From the NCBI RefSeq assembly GCF_013409595.1, contig NZ_JACCBD010000001.1, forward strand, positions 1,178,001 to 1,242,000: a stretch of 64,000 nucleotides of DNA. The letters run 5' to 3'. Under the pieces are notes generated by a model, which worked only from the letters and a program-made list of their open reading frames with translations, was not told the DNA's origin and did no database searches. The DNA comes from Leucobacter aridicollis (GTDB lineage: Bacteria > Actinomycetota > Actinomycetes > Actinomycetales > Microbacteriaceae). Within the stretch, counting starts at the first letter, position 1; every line of letters starts with the position of its first letter. Made by a program: the position numbers and the translations under genes. Below, in pieces: positions 1 to 7,866 of the stretch.

Positions 1-72
1 GAGGCCGAGTCGCGTGGCATCACCACAGTGGTCGCTGCAGACAACCTCGTGAACGAGCTACTCGGAAGGTAG
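1..72 (+). CDS. C-terminal end of an unidentified protein (partial)
   Basis: An open frame runs in from the left edge and stops at a TAG at 70-72, giving the last 23 residues, ending in LVNELLGR. The tail is too short for a family assignment. It is followed at once by a strong inverted repeat, which supports this being the true end of a transcribed gene. The GVVV/TTVVAADN-like hydrophobic strand followed by a helix would fit the end of a Rossmann-like or sugar-binding domain, but that is only an impression. Confidence 0.5.
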   Translation, partial: EAESRGITTVVAADNLVNELLGR

Positions 73-92
73 CGCTCTCACGCGGGATTCCG

Positions 93-131
93 CAACGCAC
101 CCGCCTGGCCATAAGCCGGACGGGTGCGTTG
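93..131 (+). terminator. Stem-loop terminator after the partial gene
   Basis: An 11-base perfect inverted repeat (93-103 with 121-131) lies 20 bases after the stop of the partial gene and is followed by TTCT. The stem is GC-rich and the U-tract is weak, as is common in high-GC actinobacteria. Confidence 0.6.
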
Positions 132-198
132 TTCTGTGGGACGAACCGGGGTGGGTGCTCTCGTTTGCGCTCACAACCGTGCGCGTCTCGGCAGCCAC

Positions 199-204
199 TA
201 GTCT
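199..204 (+). promoter_or_regulatory. -10 element, leaderless promoter of the beta-lactamase-like gene
   Basis: TAGTCT lies 7 bases before the ATG at 212, and no Shine-Dalgarno sequence precedes that ATG. The spacing fits a transcript starting at or next to the start codon. Confidence 0.5.
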
Positions 205-211
205 GCTCAGT

Positions 212-1114
212 ATGAGCACGAAACTTATCGATGAAGATACCCTCACCGCCCAGATCGCCAAGGTCGCCGAAGACGCTGGGGTGTTCGCGTTCGCGCACGC
301 CCGCGACATCGACACGGGCGTCGAAGTCGGCTTCCGCTCTGACGACCCCACCGTGACGGCCTCGGTCTTCAAGGTTCCCGTGCTCGTCGAGTACGTGCGC
401 CAGGTGGCCGCGGGAGAGCTCGACCCCGCGCAGCGCATCGAGGTATCGCCGTCGGAGGCAACGATGGGCCCCACGGGCCTGAGCGTGTTCTCGGACGTCG
501 CCGACTGGTCGCTGCGCGACATCGCGACCTCGATGATCACGGTGAGTGACAACGCGGCGACCGACATCGTCACAGGGCTCGTCACTGTGGATCGCGTCAA
601 CTCGACGATGCGTGAGCTCGGGCTGCCCGGCACGCAGCTGACCGGTGATTGCTCGGTCATTTTCGACGACATCGCGAAGGATCTCGCGGCGGCCGGCATC
701 GGCACCATCGACGGCATGGCGAGCGTGGACTACGACACCGCCGCGACCTTCACCGCCGCGACGCCCGAAAAGACCAACCGCACGACGCCGCGCGAGGCGA
801 CGTCGCTCCTGCAGCAGATCTGGACGGACGCCGCGGCGACGCCCGAGGCTTGCGCCGAGGCGCGCCGCATCCTCGGCATGCAGGTGTGGCCGCATCGCCT
901 GAGCGCCGGCTTCCCGCGCGACGACGTGAAGATCAGCGGCAAGACCGGCACGATCGGCATGGTGCGCAACGAGATCGGGGTCGTCGAGTTCCCGGATGGC
1001 AAGCGCCACGCGATCGCCGTCTTCCTGCGCGGCAAGACGCTGCAGTCGCGCAACCCGGCGGCAGACCGCGCGATCGGGGACATCGCGCGCCTGCTCTCCG
1101 ACGCGCTCGGCTAG
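212..1114 (+). CDS. Class A beta-lactamase-fold serine hydrolase, cytoplasmic
   Basis: The 300-residue protein has the serine penicillin-recognising triad: S51-x-x-K54 (SVFK), S112-D113-N114 and K244-T245-G246. These define the class A beta-lactamase/PenP fold. The omega-loop glutamate is uncertain: E186 stands three residues before N189, whereas Glu166 and Asn170 are four apart in class A enzymes. There is no signal peptide, so the enzyme should stay in the cytoplasm, where it could not protect the wall from beta-lactams. I favour a hydrolase for a peptide, amide or D-amino-acid derivative, matching the D-peptide genes that follow. The start at 212 is chosen over 155 because a -10 hexamer sits just before it and the upstream 19 residues are not family-like. 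Confidence 0.8.
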   Translation: MSTKLIDEDTLTAQIAKVAEDAGVFAFAHARDIDTGVEVGFRSDDPTVTASVFKVPVLVEYVRQVAAGELDPAQRIEVSPSEATMGPTGLSVFSDVADWSLRDIATSMITVSDNAATDIVTGLVTVDRVNSTMRELGLPGTQLTGDCSVIFDDIAKDLAAAGIGTIDGMASVDYDTAATFTAATPEKTNRTTPREATSLLQQIWTDAAATPEACAEARRILGMQVWPHRLSAGFPRDDVKISGKTGTIGMVRNEIGVVEFPDGKRHAIAVFLRGKTLQSRNPAADRAIGDIARLLSDALG

Positions 1115-1143
1115 CCCGAGCTCCCAGCAGCCTGGCGAGCACA

Positions 1144-1181
1144 CAATAGCCCGGGCCCCGTTCACGGGGCCCGGGCTATTG
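1144..1181. terminator. Bidirectional terminator
   Basis: A 17-base perfect inverted repeat (1144-1160 with 1165-1181) and a TTCA loop lie between two convergent genes. The stem carries AATAG/CTATT ends, so a short U-run is available on either strand. Confidence 0.8.
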
Positions 1182-1193
1182 CGCGTGTGCTGG

Positions 1194-2036
1194 TTAGCGG
1201 TTGATGAGCGGCAGCATGCCGCGCAGCGACGCGGCGGCGAACTGGTAGCACGCGGTGATGAAGTTCACGGCCTCGCGCGGCGAGCGCGCGGTGAGCTTGA
1301 TTGTGCGGATCGCGGTGCGCTCGGCCGTCGGGATCATCTGCGCGAGCTCCGCGGAGGGGATGTTTGGCATGTCGATCTCCGCCTCGATGATCTCCGGCAC
1401 CGGGGCGAGCGCCAGCTCACCGGCGCCCTCCACGGCGCGCTTCGCCGCGTCGTGGATGAGACGGCGCGACTCGGTGGGGGAGACGGAGTCGGCCGCGTTG
1501 TAGCCGTGCGCCTCCTTCACCGTCACCGTGTGGATGCCGGGCAGCGAGGTCGCGATGTCGGCGCAGATCACGTCGTCGCCGGTGAGGAGCGCGACGGGCA
1601 CGCCGACCGCGGCCGCCTGCAGCGCGTTCACGTCCGCCTCGGAGACCGGAGTGCCGTTGACGCGCACCTCGTTGAAGAGCGACGAGTAGGTGTGCGCGAT
1701 GACGCCCGGCCCGCCTGCGGCCGCGTGGTAGCCGATGAAGAGTGCGACGTCGTGGTCCTTGTCGATGCCCTCGGCCATGCAGTCGACCTTGGGGCTGCCG
1801 AATACGACGCGGGCGCGCTGGTCGAGATCCTCGTGAATGAGGTTGTCCATCGTGCCGTGGCTGTCGTTGATGGTCACCTCGGTCGCGCCACCGGCAAAGG
1901 CCCCCTCGATGGCAGCGTTCGCCTCGCCGGTCATCAGCTGCTGCGCGCGCGGGTAGCCGTGGCCGCCTCGGACAACCTGGTCCATCGTGGCGATGCCTGC
2001 GACACCCTCCATATCGATCGAAATGTATACGCGCAT
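1194..2036 (-). CDS. dppA: D-aminopeptidase, M55 family (DppA)
   Basis: This 280-residue zinc enzyme releases D-amino acids from D-Ala-D-Ala and similar peptides in family M55. All five metal ligands known from Bacillus subtilis DppA fall at identical numbers here: D8 and E10 (SIDMEG), H60 (NDSHG), H104 (IGYH) and E133. H115, the catalytic histidine of the family, is also present (VIAHTYSS). The start at 2036 (MRVYIS) is preceded by GGAAAGG; a longer frame to 2207 is upstream read-through. The gene is divergent from a dipeptide ABC operon, the same partnership as in the Bacillus dpp operon. It is probably a cytoplasmic decamer, by family analogy, acting on imported D-peptides. Confidence 0.95.
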   Translation of the reverse strand: MRVYISIDMEGVAGIATMDQVVRGGHGYPRAQQLMTGEANAAIEGAFAGGATEVTINDSHGTMDNLIHEDLDQRARVVFGSPKVDCMAEGIDKDHDVALFIGYHAAAGGPGVIAHTYSSLFNEVRVNGTPVSEADVNALQAAAVGVPVALLTGDDVICADIATSLPGIHTVTVKEAHGYNAADSVSPTESRRLIHDAAKRAVEGAGELALAPVPEIIEAEIDMPNIPSAELAQMIPTAERTAIRTIKLTARSPREAVNFITACYQFAAASLRGMLPLINR

Positions 2037-2248
2037 TACTAACCTTTCCAAGGGGATGTGAAGCGGCGGCGTCGCACCGTCGCGAAGCGTAAGGCCTCCA
2101 ATCTCGAAGCCTATGAGGTATCGGAACCGGGGTGTTGGTACGCCGGACAGTTTTTGGGTTCGTTGCTTGGCGCGTCCGACAATGCGACGCGATTCACTTC
2201 TCCGCAATACTGAGTTCAGCAGCTACGACCCAACGGCGAGGAGAGCGC

Positions 2249-3271
2249 ATGCCAGCAATTTCTGCGAGTCCATTACCGGACACTGATACACCACAACCGC
2301 AGAAGCGAGAATCGTTCCTGGCTCGCAAGCCCTGGGCCGCGTACCTTCTGCGTCGCGGCGGCTACTTCGTCGTATCGATGTTCGTGTTGATCACGGTCAC
2401 GTTCCTGCTCATGCAGCTCATTCCTGGCGACCCCGCGCGCGTGTCCGCGGGCGAGAATGCCTCGCCGGAGGCTATCGAGGCGCGCCGGATCGAGCTCGGC
2501 CTCGACCGGCCCGTGATCGTCCAGTACTTCTCGTTCTGGAAGGGGCTCTTCACCGGCGACCTGGGCGAGTCGATCAGCTCGCGCATGCCGGTGATCGACG
2601 TCATCATGCAGCGCGCACCCGCGACGCTGGAGATCGCGTGGTCCGCGGTCGCGATCGCGCTGTTCGTCGCGATCTGCCTCGGTCTGACGTTCGGCGCCCT
2701 CACCCACGGCGAGCGCCGCCCGGGCGTCGACGCCGGCTTCAACTCGGTCACCGCCGTGCTCGCGCTCATCCCCGAGTTCCTCGCAGGCGTGTTGCTCGTC
2801 TACTTCTTCGCGGTGACGCTCGACCTGTTGCCGGTCGCGGGCAGAGGGGACTTTACCTCGTACATCCTGCCGGTCACGGCGCTGGCGTTCGGGCCAGCCG
2901 CGGGGCTCACCCGCATCGTGCGGGCCGAGACGCTCACGGTGTTGCAGCAGGACTACGTTCGCACCGCCCGCGCTCGGCGGATGTCGCCCGTGCGGCTGTA
3001 CCGCAAGCACGTGCTTCCCAACCTGCTCACGTCGACGCTGACGATCTCGGGTATGGCGCTCGGCGGCATGATCGCGGGCACCGTGATCGTTGAGGGCATC
3101 TTCGCGTGGCCGGGCCTCGGCGGTGTCATCGTGCAGTCGATCCAGGGCAAGGATTACCCGCTGGTGCAGGCGATCATCATCTTCTACGGGGCAGTGGTGC
3201 TGCTCATCAACCTCGTTATCGACGTCCTGCTGATCCTGCTGGATCCCCGTACCGCATTGGATAAATCATGA
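2249..3271 (+). CDS. dppB: Dipeptide/oligopeptide ABC transporter permease (DppB type)
   Basis: A 340-residue inner-membrane permease. After a 35-residue polar N-tail come a first membrane helix (about 37-58), the LIPGDPA segment typical of DppB/OppB, and five further helices with the EAA loop near RAETLTVLQQDYVRTARARR. It forms half of the membrane channel with the permease part of the next gene. The start at 2249 follows GAGGAGAG; an in-frame extension to 2132 lacks family similarity. Its stop overlaps the next start by four bases, so translation is coupled. The 212-base gap to dppA must hold divergent promoters, but I could not identify them. Confidence 0.92.
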   Translation: MPAISASPLPDTDTPQPQKRESFLARKPWAAYLLRRGGYFVVSMFVLITVTFLLMQLIPGDPARVSAGENASPEAIEARRIELGLDRPVIVQYFSFWKGLFTGDLGESISSRMPVIDVIMQRAPATLEIAWSAVAIALFVAICLGLTFGALTHGERRPGVDAGFNSVTAVLALIPEFLAGVLLVYFFAVTLDLLPVAGRGDFTSYILPVTALAFGPAAGLTRIVRAETLTVLQQDYVRTARARRMSPVRLYRKHVLPNLLTSTLTISGMALGGMIAGTVIVEGIFAWPGLGGVIVQSIQGKDYPLVQAIIIFYGAVVLLINLVIDVLLILLDPRTALDKS

Positions 3272-5139
3272 CCATGTCACAGCGCTTCCTCGCAACGTTG
3301 CGAACGCCGCTCGGGGTCGCCTCGATGGCGACGCTCGCCGCCCTCCTGTTCTTCGCGATTTTCGCTCCCATCATCTGGGGTGAGCAGGCCGCCCTCACCA
3401 ACGCGAGTCAGATCTCGCAGCCGCCGAGCGCCGAGCACGTGTTCGGCACCGACGGTTCCGGCAGGGATATCCTGCTGCGCACCCTCGTAGCGACGCGCCT
3501 CTCGATCGTGATGTCGCTCACGGCGACAGTCATCGGGATCGTGTGCGGCGTGGTGCTCGGGCTGATGCCGCTCGTGCTGGGCGGCCGCGCGGGCCGGTGG
3601 CTCGTCGCGGGCATCAACATCGGTGTCGCGTTCCCCGGCCTGCTGCTCGCGATCGCCTTCTCGGTGATCTTCGGGCAGAGCGCGATGGCCGCGAGCCTCG
3701 CGATCGCGATTGCGATGATGCCGAACTACGGTCGCCTCGTGCACAACCTCGCAGCCTCGGTCTGGGGCCGGGACTACGTATCGGCGGCGCTCGTGCTCGG
3801 CGTGCCCAAGCGCCAGATCGTGTTCCGGCACGTGCTGCCGAACATCCGCGATCCGCTGCTCGTGAACGCGACGCTCACCGCGGGCGGCACGCTGCTCGCG
3901 TTCGCCGGGCTGTCGTTCCTCGGCCTCGGCGTGCAGGTGCCGCAGTACGACTGGGGACGCATGCTCAACGAGGGCATCAGCCGGATCTTCGTCACCCCGA
4001 CGGCGGCGCTCGTTCCGGGCATGGCGATCATCCTCGCCGGCATGACGTTCGTGTTGCTCGGCGAGGTGTTGAACCGCACCCTCCGCACGGGCGCGCAGCG
4101 GAGCCTGTCGGCGGGCCTGCTGAAGAAGCTCAAGCTGTCTCGCGCTGAGAACGCCGCCGAGGTGAAGCGCCGCGGCGAGACCGTCTCCACCGGCGAATCG
4201 AGCGACACCGTGTTGTCGGTGCGCGGCCTGAAGGTGTTCGCGCCGCAGGGCGGCACGCAGCTCCGGCCGCTCGTCGATGGGGTCTCCTTCGACGTCGGGC
4301 GCGGCGAGATCGTCGGCGTTGTCGGCGAATCGGGGTCGGGCAAGAGCCTCACCCTCATGTCGATCGCTGGCCTGCTCGAGGCGCCGCTGCACGTCACGTC
4401 GCGCTCGGCGAGCTTCGACGGTGAAGACCTGGTGCTCAGCGAGGAGGGGCATCCGAGGTCCCTCGACCATCACTTTGGCACGAAGCTCGCGATGGTCTTC
4501 CAGGATCCGATGTCGTCGCTGAACCCGGCGCTCCACGTCGGCACGCAGGTCGCCGAGAGCGGGCTGCTGCACCTCGACATGAACAAGGCGGAAGCGAAGG
4601 ACGCCGCGATCGACAGGCTCAACGCCGTGAAGATCCCTGACGCCGAGCGCCGCTACTCGCAGTACCCTCACGAGTACTCGGGCGGCATGCGGCAGCGCGC
4701 GATGATCGCCGCCGGACTCATGGGCAAGCCGTCGCTGATCCTCGCCGACGAGCCGACCACCGCGCTCGACGTGACAGTGCAGGCAGGCATCCTCAAGCTG
4801 CTCAAGCAGATCAACGAGGAGGATGGCACGGCGATCATGTTCGTCTCGCACGACATCGCCGTGGTGACGTCGCTGTGCACGCGCGTGCTCGTGATGTATC
4901 GGGGGCGGATCGTCGAAGACATCAGTTCCGAGGAGCTGCGCGCCGGCAACGCCGCGCACCCGTACACGCAGGCCCTCATGGCGACGGTCCCCACGATGGA
5001 CAGCCCGCGCGGCGAGGCGATGGCATCGATTCCTGACGACGCTGATTTCTCGGGCACCTCGCCCATCGGCGTCATCGAAGCGGTCATGCCGCCCACCGGC
5101 GCGGTGCGCCTCATCGACTTTGAAGGAGCCGTGAAGTGA
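3268..5139 (+). CDS. Fused dipeptide ABC permease (DppC) and ATPase (DppD)
   Basis: A 623-residue fusion of two subunits that are usually separate. Residues 1-285 form a DppC-type permease with the FGTDGSGRDIL signature and an EAA loop (GRDYVSAALVLGVPKRQIVFRHVLPN). A charged linker of about 25 residues follows. Residues 310-600 are an ABC ATPase with Walker A GESGSGKS (about 353-360), Q-loop FQDPMSSLNP, signature YSGGMRQR (about 470) and Walker B LILADEPTTALD (about 490). The C-terminus lacks the usual iron-sulphur cysteines of DppD. The fusion fixes permease and ATPase one to one and is known in some actinobacterial transporters. Both ends overlap neighbouring genes by four bases. Confidence 0.92.
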   Translation: MTMSQRFLATLRTPLGVASMATLAALLFFAIFAPIIWGEQAALTNASQISQPPSAEHVFGTDGSGRDILLRTLVATRLSIVMSLTATVIGIVCGVVLGLMPLVLGGRAGRWLVAGINIGVAFPGLLLAIAFSVIFGQSAMAASLAIAIAMMPNYGRLVHNLAASVWGRDYVSAALVLGVPKRQIVFRHVLPNIRDPLLVNATLTAGGTLLAFAGLSFLGLGVQVPQYDWGRMLNEGISRIFVTPTAALVPGMAIILAGMTFVLLGEVLNRTLRTGAQRSLSAGLLKKLKLSRAENAAEVKRRGETVSTGESSDTVLSVRGLKVFAPQGGTQLRPLVDGVSFDVGRGEIVGVVGESGSGKSLTLMSIAGLLEAPLHVTSRSASFDGEDLVLSEEGHPRSLDHHFGTKLAMVFQDPMSSLNPALHVGTQVAESGLLHLDMNKAEAKDAAIDRLNAVKIPDAERRYSQYPHEYSGGMRQRAMIAAGLMGKPSLILADEPTTALDVTVQAGILKLLKQINEEDGTAIMFVSHDIAVVTSLCTRVLVMYRGRIVEDISSEELRAGNAAHPYTQALMATVPTMDSPRGEAMASIPDDADFSGTSPIGVIEAVMPPTGAVRLIDFEGAVK

Positions 5140-5915
5140 GCAACCAACTCGAATTCGACGCAGTGAGCATCACCTACGGCCACGGTGCGTCCGCCTTCAA
5201 AGCCGTGAACGACGTCAGCCTCGAACTGCGAGCGGGCGAGGTGCTCGGGCTCGTGGGGGAGTCCGGCTCGGGCAAGTCGACGCTCGCTCGCGCCGCCGTC
5301 GGGCTCGCGGAGCCCTCCGACGGCCGCGTGGTGCTTGAGGGCAACGAGATCTCCCACGCGCGCGGTCGCGTGCTGCGGGAGCGGCGGCGGGTGCAGATGA
5401 TCTTTCAGGATCCGCAGTCCTGCTTCAACCCCCGCCGCACGATTGGGCAGTCGCTCGACGAGGCGCTCGTCGCGGCGCATAAGCGCGACGGCTCGGCGAT
5501 CCCGGCGGTTCGAGCGCGCAGGGACGAGATCGCGAACCTGCTGCGCGCGGTCGCGTTGCCCTCCGACACCGCGCAGCGGATGCCCGCGCAGCTGTCCGGC
5601 GGGCAGCGCCAGCGCGTCGCGGTGGCGCGGGCGATCGCGGCGAAGCCGGCCGTGATCCTCGCCGACGAGATCACCTCGGCGCTCGACGTGTCCGTGCAGG
5701 GCTCCGTGCTGAACCTGTTGAAGCAGCTGCAGCGAGACCTCGGCTTCTCGATGCTGTTCATCAGCCACAACCTCGCGGTCGTGCGCCTGGTCTGTGACCG
5801 CGTCGCGGTCATGCGCCAGGGCAGGCTCGTCGAGGTCGGCGAGACCCTCGATGTCATGCACGATCCGCAACACGACTACACCCGCGAGCTCATCGCCGCG
5901 GTTCCCACACTGTAA
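5136..5915 (+). CDS. Dipeptide ABC transporter ATPase (DppF type)
   Basis: A 259-residue ABC ATPase, the second nucleotide-binding subunit of the importer. Walker A GESGSGKST lies near 41-49, the Q-loop reads IFQDPQSCFNPRRTIGQS, the signature LSGGQRQR is near 153 and Walker B VILADEITSALD near 172. Ile replaces the usual Pro after the catalytic Glu, a variant found in other transporters of this family. It starts at a GTG inside the stop codon of the fused gene (GTGA overlap), so the two ATPases are made together. Confidence 0.9.
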   Translation: MSNQLEFDAVSITYGHGASAFKAVNDVSLELRAGEVLGLVGESGSGKSTLARAAVGLAEPSDGRVVLEGNEISHARGRVLRERRRVQMIFQDPQSCFNPRRTIGQSLDEALVAAHKRDGSAIPAVRARRDEIANLLRAVALPSDTAQRMPAQLSGGQRQRVAVARAIAAKPAVILADEITSALDVSVQGSVLNLLKQLQRDLGFSMLFISHNLAVVRLVCDRVAVMRQGRLVEVGETLDVMHDPQHDYTRELIAAVPTL

Positions 5916-5951
5916 CGACTGTTCACTCCTGATCCACCCAACCAGTTCGGG

Positions 5952-6023
5952 GCGGCAAGTCGGGCGAGCGCAACTGCAGAGCACACCGACGTGCTGTGCG
6001 CGCCCGCTCGGTGCGCTTGCCGC
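5952..6023 (+). promoter_or_regulatory. Nested stem-loop before the first binding-protein gene
   Basis: An outer 8-base stem (5952-5959 with 6016-6023), a middle 6-base stem (5965-5970 with 6005-6010) and an inner 5-base stem (5981-5985 with 5995-5999) can form one long hairpin. It sits between the ATPase gene and the Shine-Dalgarno GAAGGAAG of the binding-protein gene. I infer an RNA-processing or stabilising structure that lets the binding protein be made in excess over the membrane parts; it has no U-tract. Confidence 0.5.
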
Positions 6024-6049
6024 TCGAGCTTCAACCGAAGGAAGACACT

Positions 6050-7642
6050 ATGAAGGCGTACACACTTGTTGGTCTTGCGGCCGTGGGGGCGCTTGCGCTC
6101 TCGGCCTGCACCGGCGGCGGCGGAGGCGGCGCGAGCGGCGAGAGCGGTGGCGAGCCGGTCATCGACGGGACGCTGAGCTACGCGATCACCCGCGATCCTG
6201 GCATGTTGTTCAGCCCGCTCAACCCGAGCGGGGCGCTCGGCTCCGTCACTCAGTGGGCGTACGAGTCGCTCATCTACTTTGACGCGGACGGCCAGCCGCA
6301 GGGCTGGCTGGCGAAGTCGTGGGAGCAGACCCCGACGTCCCTGCACTTCGAGGTGCGCGACGATGCGGTGTGCGCGGACGGCACGAAGCTCACCGCCGAG
6401 ACGATCGCGAACAACTTCCGGTGGATCGCGGATCCCGCGAACAACTCGACCGCGATCAACCTCGTCGTGCCGTCGACCGCGAAGATCGAGAACGACGACT
6501 CGAGCATCACGATCACGACCGTTGAGCCAGATCCGTTCATGATCACGGCTATCGGGTCGCAGGCGATCTATTGCCAGGCCGCGCTCGACGACCCGCAGTC
6601 GGTGTCGACGGCGAGCAACGGCACGGGCATGTTCAACGTGACCGATGTTGTCACCGGCGACCACCTGACGCTTGAGCGCCGCGACGACTACGCGTGGGCG
6701 CCCGAGGGCGGCGCCGACAGTTCGACCCCCGGCGTGCCGAAGACCGTCGAGCTGAAGATCATCGAGAACGAGAGCACCCGCGCGAACCTGCTGCTGTCGG
6801 GCGAGCTGAACGTCGCGACGATCACCGGCCCCGACGCCGACAGGCTCGAGGGCAAGGTCGACGTGCTGAACTCGGGGATGCTTATCACCGGCGGCTTCCT
6901 CTACAGCCAGGCTGAGGGGCGCCCGACCGCTGACAAGAACGTCCGCATCGCGCTCACGAAGGCGCTGGATCTCGACGAGCTCATGCAGGTGAGCACCGCA
7001 GGCAAGGGCGAGCGGGCCCAGCGTCTCGCGACCGTCGATCCGCAGGTCTGTCAGTACGACGCTGTCGGACCCAACCTGCCCAAGACCGATGTCGCCGGCG
7101 CCGAGAAGCTGCTCGACGAGGCGGGCTGGGTGAAGGGCGCCGACGGCAAGCGCTCGAAGGACGGGCAGCCGCTCGTGCTCGAGTTCGCGTGGCAGTCGAA
7201 GGGTGCGGAGATCGCGTCGGCGGCTGAGATGATGGCTGACCAGTGGGGCGCGATCGGCGTCGGCGTGAACCACGACGGTTCCGACTACGGTGCGTTCATC
7301 GAGAAGATCAGCACCCCGGGCGCCGCGTCGAAGATCGACGTCATGTGGCTCACCGCGAACTACCCGGTGCCGAGCGCGCTGATGGTCTACTACACGGGTG
7401 AGGCACCGCCGAAGGGGAACAACTTCGCCGCGCTCAACAACCCGAAGTTCGACGCGCTCGTCGAGAAGGCGAACAACAGCACGGGCGCAGAGGGCTGCAA
7501 GGCCTGGGAGGCCGCCGAGGGCGAGATGTACGCGTCTGCGGACTACGTGCCGTTCGCGATGACGTCGCACCCGACGTTCGCGCAGGGCATCAGCGAGTAC
7601 GGCATCAAGGAATTCGCGCCGAGCACGATCCTCGTCAAGTAA
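6050..7642 (+). CDS. Peptide ABC transporter substrate-binding lipoprotein, copy 1
   Basis: A 530-residue extracytoplasmic solute-binding protein of family 5 (SBP_bac_5), which captures peptides for the importer encoded just upstream. The signal peptide ends in the lipobox LSAC with the acylated Cys at residue 20, followed by a Gly-rich linker. The family signature with a tryptophan-containing segment (WAYESLIYFD, ... GWLAKSWEQT) is clear. A strong Shine-Dalgarno, GAAGGAAG, precedes the ATG at 6050. It is a near twin of the next gene: same length, same cysteines and about three quarters or more identical by eye. Confidence 0.92.
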   Translation: MKAYTLVGLAAVGALALSACTGGGGGGASGESGGEPVIDGTLSYAITRDPGMLFSPLNPSGALGSVTQWAYESLIYFDADGQPQGWLAKSWEQTPTSLHFEVRDDAVCADGTKLTAETIANNFRWIADPANNSTAINLVVPSTAKIENDDSSITITTVEPDPFMITAIGSQAIYCQAALDDPQSVSTASNGTGMFNVTDVVTGDHLTLERRDDYAWAPEGGADSSTPGVPKTVELKIIENESTRANLLLSGELNVATITGPDADRLEGKVDVLNSGMLITGGFLYSQAEGRPTADKNVRIALTKALDLDELMQVSTAGKGERAQRLATVDPQVCQYDAVGPNLPKTDVAGAEKLLDEAGWVKGADGKRSKDGQPLVLEFAWQSKGAEIASAAEMMADQWGAIGVGVNHDGSDYGAFIEKISTPGAASKIDVMWLTANYPVPSALMVYYTGEAPPKGNNFAALNNPKFDALVEKANNSTGAEGCKAWEAAEGEMYASADYVPFAMTSHPTFAQGISEYGIKEFAPSTILVK

Positions 7643-7653
7643 CCCACGCGGGT

Positions 7654-7686
7654 GGGGCGGCGCCGGGCTGAATTAGGCGTCGCCCC
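7654..7686 (+). terminator. Stem-loop between the twin binding-protein genes
   Basis: An 11-base stem with one G-U pair (7654-7664 with 7676-7686) begins 12 bases after the stop of copy 1. There is no T-run after it, so it may be a partial terminator or a stabiliser of the upstream mRNA. Confidence 0.5.
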
Positions 7687-7804
7687 ATCTCCGCGTACCC
7701 CCGGTGCGCCGCAGCGAACCGCGAAAGCGGATCGTTTCGGTGCAGCAGGCCAACGAACTGTCCTGGCGAACAGCACCGGCGTTCAAATTTGTATCGCACA
7801 CCGA

Positions 7805-7822
7805 AGTGCGTGGGCACGCACT
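7805..7822 (+). promoter_or_regulatory. Small stem-loop in the leader of binding-protein copy 2
   Basis: AGTGCGT (7805-7811) pairs with ACGCACT (7816-7822) across a GGGC loop, 44 bases before the ATG at 7867. It overlaps the end of a GCACACCGA motif also found before the first binding-protein gene and before the hydrolase gene at 9566. Confidence 0.35.
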
Positions 7823-7866
7823 CCCGGGATGATGGAACCCAGAGCCTCAACACGAAGGAACACACT

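Noticed and set aside
212..1114. Antibiotic-resistance beta-lactamase
   Set aside because: No export signal, and the omega-loop glutamate is not in the standard place; context favours D-peptide metabolism.
3277..4959. 560-residue open frame on the minus strand
   Set aside because: It is antisense to the fused transporter gene and rich in Arg/His/Asp-type shadow composition. The plus-strand frame has full ABC motifs.
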